A stretch of DNA of 64,000 bases from Rachicladosporium sp. CCFEE 5018 (lineage: Eukaryota > Ascomycota > Dothideomycetes > Cladosporiales > Cladosporiaceae): assembly GCA_002077045.2 (NCBI GenBank), contig KZ111150.1, forward strand, positions 912,970 through 976,969. The letters run 5' to 3'. Position 1 is the first letter of the stretch. Every line of letters begins with the position of its first letter. Shown piece after piece: positions 45,073 through 56,035 of this stretch. The notes below the pieces were generated by a model. The model had not been told where the DNA came from and did not search any database. It saw only the letters and a program-made list of their open reading frames with translations. The position numbers and the translations under genes are program-made.

Positions 45073-45801
45073 GGTGTGGGAGCTCGAGGGTAGTGCTTAC
45101 GATGATGATATCATGATGCGACGGAATGACTTGCATTGCTTCAGCGGCATAGATGGATGAGGTGCTCGGGACGAGCAAGAGAAGGTGTGCATAGCTACCT
45201 ACAGTACCTGTGGAAATCGAGATTATCTCAAAAACCCGCCTGCTCTCTCACTGGATCCCCAACAGTGTCTCTCGTTGGCACAACTATGCTGATAGTAGCG
45301 CAAGCTATATTGTTCGACCGGGGAAGGAGTCTGAGGCCTTTTCGGTCCGATGATTCCGAGCCTGCCTCTCCTTAAGCATCCATTTATCACTTCGCCTACC
45401 CGGCCATCATTATAGCACCACAGGCGCGGTCATCGGTTTCAATAAGAACGCTCCAGGATCGAGACCTTGACTTAGCCTGCCTCTCTCTCCATCTTCTCCA
45501 CGGACGCTCGCGATACTATTCGCTTGCGCAGCTTGCATGATAGTACCACAAGAATGCAGAACACGTCCGAGAGAGAGCATGTGCTGCATGGACTCAGGGA
45601 TTGAACGACAGCGTGCTCGAGTCTCTCAAGGACACTCACTGTGCGTTCTGGCTTACGCAGCTGACATGATAGTACCATAGGAACGTCACTCAAACCACAG
45701 AGAATGCATGAGTTTTCAACATCTTTTCACTACCTGCACTACTGAATATGAAACCTTTCTCACGGCTATGTCCCAACAACCATCGTCGCCTTTGTTCAGG
45801 C
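45073..45801. other. Intergenic region with a degenerate direct repeat
   Basis: About 730 bases between convergent genes. No gene is supported. A frame at 45472-45693 (minus) consists of two imperfect copies of about 43 codons and overlaps the direct repeat listed separately. Confidence 0.5.
45523..45684. repeat. Imperfect direct repeat of about 33 bases, 129 bases apart
   Basis: The units at 45523-45555 and 45652-45684 share CGCAGCT, then CATGATAGTACCA, then GAA, and differ at a handful of positions. The spacing of 129 bases is a multiple of three, and on the minus strand both units read like LSCxLRK preceded by SDV. This suggests a decayed tandem duplication of a coding or noncoding unit. 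No mobile element is recognised. Confidence 0.55.
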
Positions 45802-48800
45802 CTATTGTGAGTGCCACTTGCACTCACCATCCTTCATGCACCTCCCACACACGATCAACCCACATCCTTGACACGCGCATACCTTCACACAAGAGGCACA
45901 AAGGACCCTCTCACACCCGCGACACGTCAAATATGTGTCATATTCCTCCACCCCATTCGGCTTCAGCTGTACCAAGATCTTTAAGGCCTTGTCAATCTTG
46001 AGACGCGCTGCCTCTGCAACAAGGCTCGTTGTTGGCGTATTTGCATGGGCAGACAATAGCGCAAAGTGACAACAATGGGCCTTGCAAGCCGCGCATTGTA
46101 CTGGGTCGTCGATGAGGCGCGCTAGTCGAGAAGGGTCTTGGTGGTGCTTTTGATAGCACATTAGCTTCTTCGTGGCCCATTCTTGTGAGTGATTGGGGTG
46201 CTTTGGATCGTCTGCCAATCGATTACGCATTGGCGGAAGTCCCAATTCGATGCGGATCTTTTGAATACCGCTGTCACGGGCTGCTAGGGACGTGGAGCTT
46301 GGATTGAGAGCCTCGACTGATCCAGCGCGTTGCCAGAGATTGACCACCGAGTCCAGGGAGACGTTCTGCGCAGCTGATGGAATGCTAGGCAGGTGGCTGT
46401 TGCTGCTGAACCTCAGATCAGGCGATTCCGGCTCCGAAGCGAACAGATTGCCGGTCAACAGACGGACCCTTGAAGGAGTCGTTGACGGTCCAGCCTCATT
46501 TGAGCTGTTCTCATTGGGAGTGCGCGTCTTCTGAGTGAAGAAACTACGCATCCCACGTGGCGTCGAAGGCACTGGCTGCACCGGCGGCTGGATAACCTCG
46601 GCCAAAGCGATTGTACGAGTATCGAATGAGTTCCGCTCCTCACGCTCTCTAATCGCCTCACCTCCGGGTGGCAAAGCAGGGAGAGGACGCTCTGATATTG
46701 ACCCTCTCACAGCTGTGGGCGACCTTACTGCGCGAGTCTCAGGTGAGTATATAGCAGTGACTGAGGTTCCTGGAGCGGGACTAGTCGGATTGGGAGATGT
46801 GGCCACACGAGGACGGATGCGTAGTGGCTGTGGAGTAAGCATCTCCTGCTCGCTTGGTGAGCGTAGCCATTGCCCTTCAGTCGGTGCAGCTGGTACGGGT
46901 ACCGTGAATTCCGGCTGCGGCGTACCAGAGCTCGCTATCGAGCTTTCTGCGCGCTCAGCCAAGACTGGCGTCGATGGCTTGCGGCCGATGGGATCGCGAT
47001 AGGGTGCCTGTGGCCAGCGTGCACCGGCTGCACGCCCTTTGCCCTTGTCAGCGAGTCCAGCGATAGCCTGCTGAAGCTCCGGAATAATAAGTGCATCTGG
47101 GGATGTGGGCGCCGTAGACACTGACACCGGATTTGAATCGCGATACGCGCTGTCTGGAGGTGGCGAGCTTGGGCTGTGTGTAGCCTGCGATACGCGCGGA
47201 GCTATGAAGACAGGCTGTCCAGTGCTCGCTTGCTGTGGTGATCCGGCAGGATCGGTAGCCACACGTAGTTCAGGCCTCGCAGCGCGTAGCTCCCTCGCCG
47301 CTGAAAGCCTAGCACGCGGGTACATGCCTTGCAATGGCACGCCCAGTGGGACCTCGAGAACTGTGGGTATCGGCGGCCTATTGTTACGCTGTCTCCGCGG
47401 CCGCAGAGTCTCGGTAGCGGCTGCCGGAGGCGGTGGAGGTGGCCTTAATGGCTGCGGAATCGCCACTGGAGAAGTCTCAGGTACTGGTGACCCTTCAAGC
47501 TTTGCCATCTCGGACGACTCGCTTGTACTGCTCTCTCGAGAAGGTCCAGCCATCGACCAAGTCGCGAATCGGCTCTGCTCCGGGTGATCCAGCCATGGCG
47601 ACGTAGCCGTCAGTGGAGCGATGGTGCTCACAGGCCGAGTACGACTCTCCTGTGCTACTGTGGTGCGCACCGGAGCAGCAGGTTCTCTAGTACCAGCTGG
47701 CGGAGAGACAACGACAGTCGCCTGACTCGTACTTCTCAAGGCTGGGTGAGTCGTCGCTTGGGTAGCCATCACCGGGCTTGGCGTCACTTGCTCCCTCAGT
47801 GCTGGATGCACTGCTTGAGAAGTCCCAGCATCTCTCATTGCCGGATGACTCAGTCCAGTCCCCACTCCCCTCGCAACGGCCAGATCTCTTGCCATCGTTA
47901 TACCTCTCCTGAAGGTATCACCTCTTCGGAGCTGCGCACCGTCGGGCAAGACAGCCATGTCATTGAGGCTGACTTGCTTCTTCAGCACGCTATGCCTCTT
48001 GACATCAAGTGGCTTGTCCTCTTCGAAGTCAATGGATCCTCTGCGAGTCCTGTGGCCGGAGACGTCCTCGCCAGAGATCAGCTTGTCCTTGATTTTAGCT
48101 GTGACTTCCTGCGACGGCCGCGGAATGAGACCTGCTGCCTCGGCGAAAGCATTGCCACTGACTGGCGTTAGCAGACCTTGAGACGCCAGAAAGCCGTCCA
48201 GATGATGAACCGGTACATCGATGTTGTTGAAGCGGTATATAGGCGGGCTCAGAGTGGCGGGAACGTCGCCACCAATGCCCAGACCGAGAGATCGTGAAGA
48301 AGTCGAGCGCACCGCTGGACCAGCTGGACTGGCAATCGTCCCTTCTGGCTCCTCCGGACGGTCCTTACGATGCTGTGGTCCAGTATAGTCGATTACCGGA
48401 TAGACAAACGGCTTGTCCCCATCGGCACGCTCGAAGAATGTCTCACGAAGACCAACAGTATTACGGCCATTCATCGAATCTTGCACAATTTGCCACTCAG
48501 CCTCGCTCATCTCTCCTGGCGGCTTCTTCAGCTGATAGCCAGTCTCTGCGCTCTTACTAATAAGCGCATCGAAAGCTCGCTTCGCCCATTGGAAGCGCCC
48601 TTCACCTTCATGCTCTTTGCTCGCTTCACGAGCGGCTTTGGCTTCGAGCTTGGCTGTGCGCTTCTGCTCTTTGCGCTCAGCAGCCTGCTCTTCAGCGACT
48701 TGCTTGCGCACCTTTGCAACTGCATGGTCCCAGTCAGGATCTTCGGGTCCTTTCGGCCAGGTACCACTCGGCTTGCTGGGCGTTTCTGGCAAAGTGAAGG

Positions 48801-48874
48801 AGGGAGCGAATACTGGTGTGTCGCCACTGCCGAGACTTGATGTATGCTGTCGCTGGAGACTGGCGCTACCCGGC
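45802..48874 (-). CDS. Large disordered protein with Cys-rich zinc-binding-like C-terminus
   Basis: About 1023 codons from the gap at 48875 to the stop at 45802; the N-terminus is hidden. Residues near the visible start are strongly charged (EEQAAERKEQKRTAKLEAK, a likely helix or coiled coil) with RFQWAKRAFDALISKSAETG. A long Pro/Ser/Thr/Ala-rich middle part has poly-Pro runs. The last 150 or so residues are ordered: WATKKLMCYQKHHQDPSRL, CAACKAHCCHF, then a dense cluster CRGCERVLCASCVKVCACQGC and CGRCMKDGECKWH. The CxxC pairs suggest two or more zinc sites, RING- or B-box-like, but spacings do not fit a family that I can name. The extension of the frame beyond the gap belongs to Med15 and is not part of this gene. 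Confidence 0.72.
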
Positions 48875-48974
48875 NNNNNNNNNNNNNNNNNNNNNNNNNN
48901 NNNNNNNNNNNNNNNNNNNNNNNNNNNNNNNNNNNNNNNNNNNNNNNNNNNNNNNNNNNNNNNNNNNNNNNNNN
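48875..48974. other. Assembly gap (100 N)
   Basis: 100 N between the N-terminal side of the Cys-rich protein gene on the left and the interior of a Med15 gene on the right. Confidence 0.97.
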
Positions 48975-50434
48975 TCCCTCGATTCTCGCCGGACCGCATT
49001 AAAGAGATCATCAGGGCGAAGTTCCAGGTCTTCTACAACTGGGAGGAGAACACGGACGACATCAAGGACTATCTAAGCTTGAGCCTACAGGAGCTGGTAG
49101 GCTACCGTCAGTTACTCATGACTTACCTTAATGACATGAAGAACCTCAAGGCGCAAGCCAAGGCTGCCGGCGAGTCCCTGCAGCGTGCGCAGTCACAAGA
49201 GCAGCTTCAGCAGCAACAGTCGCAGCTTCCGCCACCCACGGCCGCTGCAATCAAACCACCTCCAAACCAGACTACTCCTGGCGCGCCGCCAGTGTCGAAG
49301 CACAATCGCAAGGCATCCCACAACAAGGCTCCCGCTGCTCCGACCGAGTACAAGACCTTTGACTTTGGTTCGCCAAATCCTCATGGCATACCAAAGTACG
49401 ATCAAAGTGGCAATCAGCTTACGCCTGACAAGCTCAAGATGCCACCTTCCAAGCGTCGCAAGACTGGGCAGCCTGACAGCCCGGCCACGACGCCCGCAGC
49501 CCAAGTCGGCACGCCCGCAAGCGACGGGATCAAGACGAGCAGTCCAGAGGCGATACGCAAGGCACAACAGCAGGCTCCGCCGGCGGTCGCAGAGCCGCAG
49601 AGAAGGTGGCGCTGTGAGCATGGCGATTGTCCGGCGTCGATCGAAGGATTCGAGAATGAAGATGGCTTGAAAAGGCACGTTGAGAGTGAGCACGCAGTGA
49701 TCGAGGATCCGCTGCAATTCTTGCTTGACTCCGCGGCGCTGAGCTTAGGCGTTGACTCCGAGGGTAACGCGCTGCCTGTTCGCCAGATGGCCGCTACTGT
49801 ACCAAGGCCGATCAAGCAGGAGACTCGTACACCGAATGGGCTGGACATCTCGGCTGGTACACCACAAGGCGCTGGTTCGAACAGGGCCACGGTCAAGCGA
49901 GAAGCCGGCAGCAAAACGCCAGCTCTGATCGCAGCACCCGAGAGGATCAAGACTCTCCGCGAGGTTATGGCCGAGAAGGCAGGCTACACCCTTCCGCCTA
50001 CACCAGCGGCTGTACCAATGCCCACGCCTGCAGTCCGGGAGAACACATCGCTTTGGGCCGACCTCGCGCCTGCGCTCTCACCACCGGCCTGCCTCGACGA
50101 CTTTGACAGTCTGACCGTAGAGGACTGGCACTTCCACCTGCGGGACCTCGGTAAAGAGACTGGCATCCCCCGCTCGCCCGAAACCACGCCCGGCTCCAGC
50201 AGCAGAGCAAGCGATGTGAGTGTCAACGATATGCTGAAGATCAGTTTCGAGTGGGATGCCTTTGGTAATGGGGATACTGCTGTGCCCGAGGGACTGGGCG
50301 CTGGACTGGAGAGTCTAGGGCTGGGCGATGGAGAGGCGGAAGGCGAGGAGGGGATGTGGGATTGGAATTCTGGGAACGAGCGAGCTGGAGGGCCGAGCTG
50401 GGAGGAATTGTTTGGGAATGAGATGGTGCAGTGA
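48975..50434 (+). CDS. med15: Mediator subunit 15 (Med15/Gal11), C-terminal part
   Basis: The frame enters from the gap within the ordered fungal Med15 block (FSPDRIKEIIRAKFQVFYNW) and runs 486 codons to the stop at 50434. Its first 580 bases (48975-49554) are identical to the reverse complement of 32707-33286. The rest contains WRCEHGDCPASIEGFENEDG with KRHVESEH, a C2H2 zinc-finger-like unit (about 214-245 of this fragment), then LDDFDSLTVEDWHFHLRDLGKE and an acidic, Trp-containing end (EEGMWDWNSGNERAGGPSW). This is the natural end of the Med15 copy that begins at 36639 on the minus strand; only the contig order and orientation separate them. Confidence 0.87.
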
Positions 50435-51000
50435 GGAATGAAGGGTAAGGGAGAGGCGTTTCGGGCAATGTGGCATGTGATATGATACCCTTTGATTTTG
50501 ATGACGGGAGCGGGTCTTCTATGGGTGATGAGATTTATGGGTACATCGAGTGGAGATTTGAGGGGGCAAGCGAGGGAGCAGTGAAGCATACTTCATGAGC
50601 ATACATGGTGCAAATCAACGATCTGACTAAGAATTTTATTCGCTTGATGCCCAGGTCGTCCACGTTGAGATATTTCAGTCCACGTCGACAGCGCATAGGG
50701 CCGAGACGGGACGCCGCATGAGGTATGCTACGTCACTTTTCAACGTTGAGTAAAGTCGCGTGCACCGGTTTGCTATCAGGATGCCTGGTGATTGCCAGGT
50801 AAGCTGGCAAGATGTGAAGGCCGTACCAGATCAGAACCTTCATGAATTTTCTGCCGTCTACCAGCGATATGCACCAGCAGCATCACTCCTTGCACTGAGA
50901 AGCGACAGATCATTCGACGATTACGAGCACACAGATCCACCTATGAAGCAGGCGCCACTTCGAAAAGGTCCTTTAGCAATCCGGATCCATTATAGCAAAC
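50435..51000. other. Intergenic region between Med15 and sterol acyltransferase
   Basis: About 570 bases between tandem genes, no gene supported. A frame beginning at 50760 runs through the start of the next gene in another phase and is a shadow. Confidence 0.5.
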
Positions 51001-52794
51001 ATGACGACGAAAACCAGCCCGAACGGTCACGCTTCCAACATGGACACGCCGGAGATTCTGCAGCCGCGCGCAAGGAGAGCAGCACCACCTTCATCTTCGC
51101 CTCAAAGGAAAGCCCTCGCCACAGCGATGCGCGAAAACGATCCGAAACGCAGCTCAGAAGTCCCTACACCGGCTCACACGCCCCTTCCGCCTTCCACCGC
51201 TCCTCCGTCAGTCATAGCAACATCCTCCGCGCGCCGCCAAATCCGCTCCCAACGTCGAAGATATCCCACCGTCGTCTACGAGGCGCGATTGTCTTACTTC
51301 GATCCCGACAGCGATTATGCGAACTTCCGCGGCTTCTTTGTACTATTCTGGATTGGACTGGCCATTATGGCGATTACTGCTGGTCTGAGGACGCTGAAGG
51401 AAACGGGGAGTTTCTTTAGCATTACGCAATGGCCGCTTTTCACGAAGGATATCTACGAGCTGGCTGTGAGCGATGCGTTGATGTGTCTTTCCGCCGGGGT
51501 AAGTCTGCCGTTGGGGCTGCTGTACAGGAACAGTAAAGGCGGAGTGTTGGCGTGGAATCGTGGCGGGATCGTGGTGCAGAGTGTGTATCAACTTCTCTGG
51601 CTCGTGTGCTGGTGCGGATTGCCGTTCGCGCGTGAGTGGGCCTGGACTGCACAGGTGTTCTTCACGTTACATTTACTCGCTATTCTGATGAAGATGCATA
51701 GCTATGCGTTCTATAACGGGCATTTGAGCGTCGCGCTTGCGAGGCTGGAGGCACTGGATCGGCCTATCACGCCTGCGACGCCAACGAGCAGAGTGGTGCG
51801 GTATCCGAGTTCTTATGGGAGGTTGACTGCGAAGGAGAAGAAGGAGAAGGATAGTGGTAACGAGGACTCGGCTTCATCGATCATGCAGCTGCGGGATGAT
51901 CTGGCGAAGGAGCTCGTGTCGCCGCTGGGGAACGTGACTTACCCGCAGAACATGACCGTGGCAAATTTCGTGGACTACCTCTTCTGCCCGACGCTGTGCT
52001 ACGAACTCGAGTACCCTCGCACGGAGCGCACGAACCCTCTGGAACTCTTCTACAAGAGTCTCGCGGTCTTCGGCTGTGTCTATCTCATGACGGTCACATC
52101 CGAAGAGTTCATCCTCCCAGTCCTCCACGAGTCGCAACAGCTACTCCAAGCCACTTCGCCACCTCCTTCACGTCTGGACAAAGGCCTCATCTTCGCCGAG
52201 ACCGTCTCCCGCCTCCTCTTCCCCTTCATGGTAACCTTCCTGCTAGTCTTCCTCTCAATTTTCGAGTACACCCTCGGCGCCTTCGCCGAGATCACTCACT
52301 TCGCGGACCGACGGTTCTACAGCGACTGGTGGAACTCACTGGACTGGCTGGAGTTCTCGCGGGAGTGGAATATTCCCGTACACAATTTCTTCAGACGACA
52401 TGTGTACTCAGCGAGTCGGGGCAGTTTCAGCGGGCCTGCGGCGACCGGCTTGACGTTTTTGGTCAGTGCGTTGGCGCATGAGCTTGTTATGGGGTGTATC
52501 ACAAGGAAGTTCAGAGGGTATGGATTTGGGATGATGATGATGCAGATGCCTATCGTTTGGCTTCAGAGGCTGCCTTGGGTGAGAGAGAGGACGTTGTTGA
52601 AGTGAGTGCTCGCATGGCAATCATCTGGAGAGCGTGTGTGTGCTGACCTGAACGTAGTAATGTGCTGTTCTGGGTAAGCATGATTTTGGGGTTGAGCCTA
52701 GTAAGTACTCTGAGAATACTTGATGTTATGCGATGCTGCGCGCGCCTCAGACTGACTGGACGTACAGATGTGTGCACTTTACGTACTTGTATGA
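51001..52794 (+). CDS. Sterol O-acyltransferase (ARE1/ARE2, MBOAT family)
   Basis: Three exons, 51001-52601, 52658-52700 and 52768-52794, encode 556 residues. A disordered, basic N-terminus (about 1-85) is followed by YEARLSYFDPDSDYANFRGFFVLFWIGL, the typical entry into the first membrane segment, and seven or eight further segments. Family hallmarks are RRFYSDWWNSLDWLEFSREWN (about 436-456, FYxDWWN motif) and SALAHELVMG with the active-site His (about 493). The short last two exons complete WLQRLPWVRERTLLNNVLFW and a final hydrophobic segment. The enzyme esterifies ergosterol with acyl-CoA in the endoplasmic reticulum for storage in lipid droplets. Exon 3 is only 27 bases; the splice phases (2, 0) fit exactly. 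Confidence 0.9.
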
Positions 52795-52990
52795 TTGTAG
52801 CGGCAGCCAGCTACCTATCATTCGTGACCCCGATCTTGGGCGCGATCGGACTTGCAAAGCGTGACAACTCGGCGTAAATCATCAACAAAGGTACGAGTTG
52901 AAAATACCCGAATCTTTCCAAGCTCGGAGAGCGCAATATCGCCAAGCCGTACGGTCGAATGCCTGGTACGATCCTCGACTCGGCTATCTA

Positions 52991-54841
52991 TCATTTGGTC
53001 TTCGCGGATAAATCCGCTCCTTTTTGCTTGAACAGTCCACCCAATCGTGATCTTGGGGCGCGCCGCTTTGTAAGGGGAACATTGGCTGTAATAGATTCGA
53101 AGGAGGTGTCCGAAACTTGACTACTGCTGCCTTGCGGCTTGGCTTGGGGTTCTGAATCCGTGTCGTCTGTTCCGCTGGTATCATACTGAAAGGCAGCCGG
53201 AGGCTTTCCCTTCCCTTCGCTTGCTCTACCAGCGGTGCTCCATCTGACGACTCCTTTTTGACTTTCTGGTGTAAACGATGTTGCGCTGAGTTGAGCTTTC
53301 AGCTCATCCAAGACATTCAGCTGGACATGGCGAGGACTCTGCACACCAGTTTCATCTGTGTGGGGTATCACCTCGATCTGCTGAGACGGCTCCAAGACAT
53401 CCCGCATCTCGCCTAGGGATCTCACGGGTACGCCATCTTTCAGCGCCGTGTATGTGCCCCGCAACGCCGGGTTGCTTCTGATTTGCCGCTTCAGATCGCG
53501 ATAGTCCTCAAAGTAAGGCAGTCCAAGAGAGCTGTACGCAGCTTCGTTGATGGCTTCATATGGTAATGTCGAACCAGTTACCTGCGCGAAACGTTTCTTC
53601 CCCAGCATCGTTGTCGTGAAAGACAGCTTACTTGTCTCGTCCCAGATGCTAGACCGAAGGTCATATCCGAAGCTCTGAATGATCATGCCGCCAGGCGCGA
53701 TCTTCAGTGAACGATATCGGCGGTGCCAATCCTTGTGGAATTTGTCCTTTCCACCTCCGCGCAGCCTCTGGCCGATATGTACGGCGCAACCCTAGGATTG
53801 CAAGTCAGCGATCTGATGATGGGCATACAGTTGTGGGGGTTGACGGACGGCTTCGAAGGAGTAGTCGCCCAGTCTGACAACTGCAACGTGTCAATAGGGA
53901 ATCTGCTCGACATATACTGGGATGCAGCAGTGTTGTCCTTACAATCGTTGAGCCTCGCGCAACCATGTCCAAATCCGATCTGTACACCTGCTTTTATCAC
54001 TCTGAATAACATGGTTTGGTCGCCCATTGAATCTGCGATCACCTGCAGGAACTCACGTGCTGTCATGTTGTGATGAACTATGGCTGTGAAGTCTCCAGGA
54101 GAAGTGGTCAGGAGCTTGCACTCAATCTCGAAAGGGGTTGTCGCGTATTCAACGACACGCACAGGAATAACTTCGATCCGTATGCCAGAGTCGCTAGCCA
54201 CTGGACCAACCTGCGATGCATAACTAGCCCTGCTAAAGTAATTCATGGATTACCAGCAGTGACTGCTAGTAGGCCCTACTTGCAATCGTAGTCAACGGCA
54301 ACCAGCTGGTGAGCTCCGCTAGACCGGTACCGCCTCTCGAGAATGTGTCCTCCAACCTCCATGTGAGCTTCGGTAGACCACGCAGCTACTCCGTCCAGCC
54401 ATACACGCCTCCCTCCGTGCACTTCGATGTAGTCTTTGGTCTCCGATCCCAAAGATCGACCCGTTATAGCATTGATGCCGTCCACGAAGATTCTGACTGC
54501 GAAAGGATCGTCCGCGTGCAGATATATGGAGAGTGCCTCCGCGTCTACTCATGATCTACTTGTCAGCCGTGACCAGAGCTGTCGATTGGGGGCTCTGTAC
54601 GATTCATGCCGAAGAAGTACTCGCCGTACTTGTCATCGCCGCTCAGCTCATGCTTATGCTTCGCAGTGCCGAAGAGTGCATGAGCTCCTAGATCAGGTGG
54701 CAGGTAGTTGAGCTCTCGGTTGTCGGCAACCCGAACAGTTCGTCGGAAACTTATGTCTAAGTGTCCATACGAAGACCTCACACGAATAAAATCAGGCCCG
54801 CCGACGCTCGCATGTTGGCCCAGACTGTGTTCGAGAACCAT
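52991..54841 (-). CDS. Fungal protein with internal degenerate ubiquitin-like domain
   Basis: I model four exons: 54841-54601, 54544-54280, 54232-53755 and 53701-52991, 564 residues; the introns are 56, 47 and 53 bases. Intron 1 contains a CTGAC branch site. The first part (LEHSLGQHASVGGPDFIRVR, SYGHLDISFRRTVRV, PFAVRIFVDGINAITG, WLDGVA) and the last (APGGMIIQSFG, IWDE, FAQVTG, AYSSLGLPYFEDY) match the two flanks of an ascomycete family that carries a ubiquitin-like domain in its middle. Here that middle (FEIECKLLTTSPGDFTAIV, then EFLQVIADSMGD, then AGVQIGFGHGCARLNDC) keeps the ubiquitin rhythm but is strongly degenerate, and the usual RGG is ARGC. The C-terminal 130 residues are disordered. 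Intron 3 has a weak donor (GTGGAA), so a frameshift near 53705 is the alternative. Confidence 0.62.
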
Positions 54842-56035
54842 GGTGACCAATGCAGTGTCAATATAGAGCTTCGTAAAGGGAATGAAAATGTATACTTTGC
54901 AGATCTAGGTAGCTAAGGTATGATATATCTCAAACAAAGCTGGGTCAGGTGGTAGTGATTGACTTGTCGACGTGCGCTCTCATGGCGTACGATCACCCCA
55001 CTCATGCGTCTGCAGTCATGCTATAGCTGCTCCTCGGCCCAGTCAATTTCTGATGAGACAACAATACCAGCAGGTCTATAACCTAGTCCATCCAGTCTTT
55101 GCTGGAGGGCTTCAAGCTTCAAATCCGGGAATCGAAATGAAATGCTGCCCTGACAGTCCGCTGTCTATGACCGGCAGCATCGTCGGTCTTCTACCTTCGC
55201 AGTCGCAACTGGACTGTCCTACTTCGCCTACGTGCAGCTCACAATCGGCGCCCTGGCTGAAGTGGAAGGACACATCGCTGAGCTGGAGCGCACGAAGACC
55301 CAAATGCTGCCACTCTTGAGCCGTGACCAGAATATGTTGGCGGACTCTCCGCAGAGATTAGCGCTCGAAGGAGTCATGAAGATCCTGGTTGCTGAGATGG
55401 TCACCCTCAACCGAGAGCTCGATGTGTTCAAGTCACTGACACGATCGGGCATATGAGAGCGTGTCATGTGGCTCGGTATGCGCAACGGTGTTGCAGGCAA
55501 GCTGGAAGTCATTCGGAACCTCAAGATGGACCTAATCAATATCAACTAAGCTGGATGTTATCGTATGTAAGAAGCTTGATACGAATCAATGCAGATCTAA
55601 TGTTGTTGACAGACAGCAACAGCGCCGTTGTGTGCATGGCTAGCCAACGTAGTCTCAGAAGGCCGACGCGCATCGATACGGCGAAGGTTGAGCCTGACAT
55701 TGCATTTCTCGGAGAAGGTAGTAAATCAAAATTATTCCATAGATCGCGTGGGGCAGGAGTAGCTGGCGAGAAGACTTGTAAATCTCTGCACGGGAGGAGA
55801 CTTGTGTGCTGCTCGGATATATTTGTTCGAGGTACAACTGGCGCAAAAGATGGGGCCAAAATGTGCAGAGCAATCTTGGTCACGACTTATGACCCACATC
55901 GGTCGCGCTTGACAACCCGCCAGCGGCAAAAGGTAAACACCTCGACCACGCGATCCGATATATGATTCACGTGTTGCAGCACGTCGTCAATGGCTCAGCT
56001 AGTGCTCCTCATCCGCTACACAATACAATACTGAA
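54842..56035. other. Intergenic region with a possible small coiled-coil exon
   Basis: About 1.2 kb. The frame through 55180-55456 (plus) reads SYFAYVQLTIGALAEVEGHI and continues heptad-like to a stop at 55456, with a hydrophobic lead. It could be the last exon of a small membrane-anchored coiled-coil protein, but I could not find a convincing first exon. The frame 55453-55965 has no features. Nothing else is supported. Confidence 0.35.

Noticed and set aside
48617..50434. A 605-codon plus-strand frame running through the gap at 48875
   Set aside because: The part left of the gap is antisense to the Cys-rich protein gene and the part right of it is Med15; the N run merely happens to keep the frame. 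Only 48975-50434 is annotated.
52991..54246. Frameshift or two separate genes near 53700
   Set aside because: A 53-base intron (53754-53702) joins the two frames in phase and places APGGMIIQSFG directly after ARGCAE, as expected for the family, so no frameshift is needed. The donor is weak and the point is noted in the entry.
54545..54600. In-frame stop after SSGHG in the ubiquitin-like protein gene
   Set aside because: The stop lies inside a 56-base intron with GTACAG donor, CTGAC branch site and TAG acceptor, whose removal gives continuous family-like sequence.
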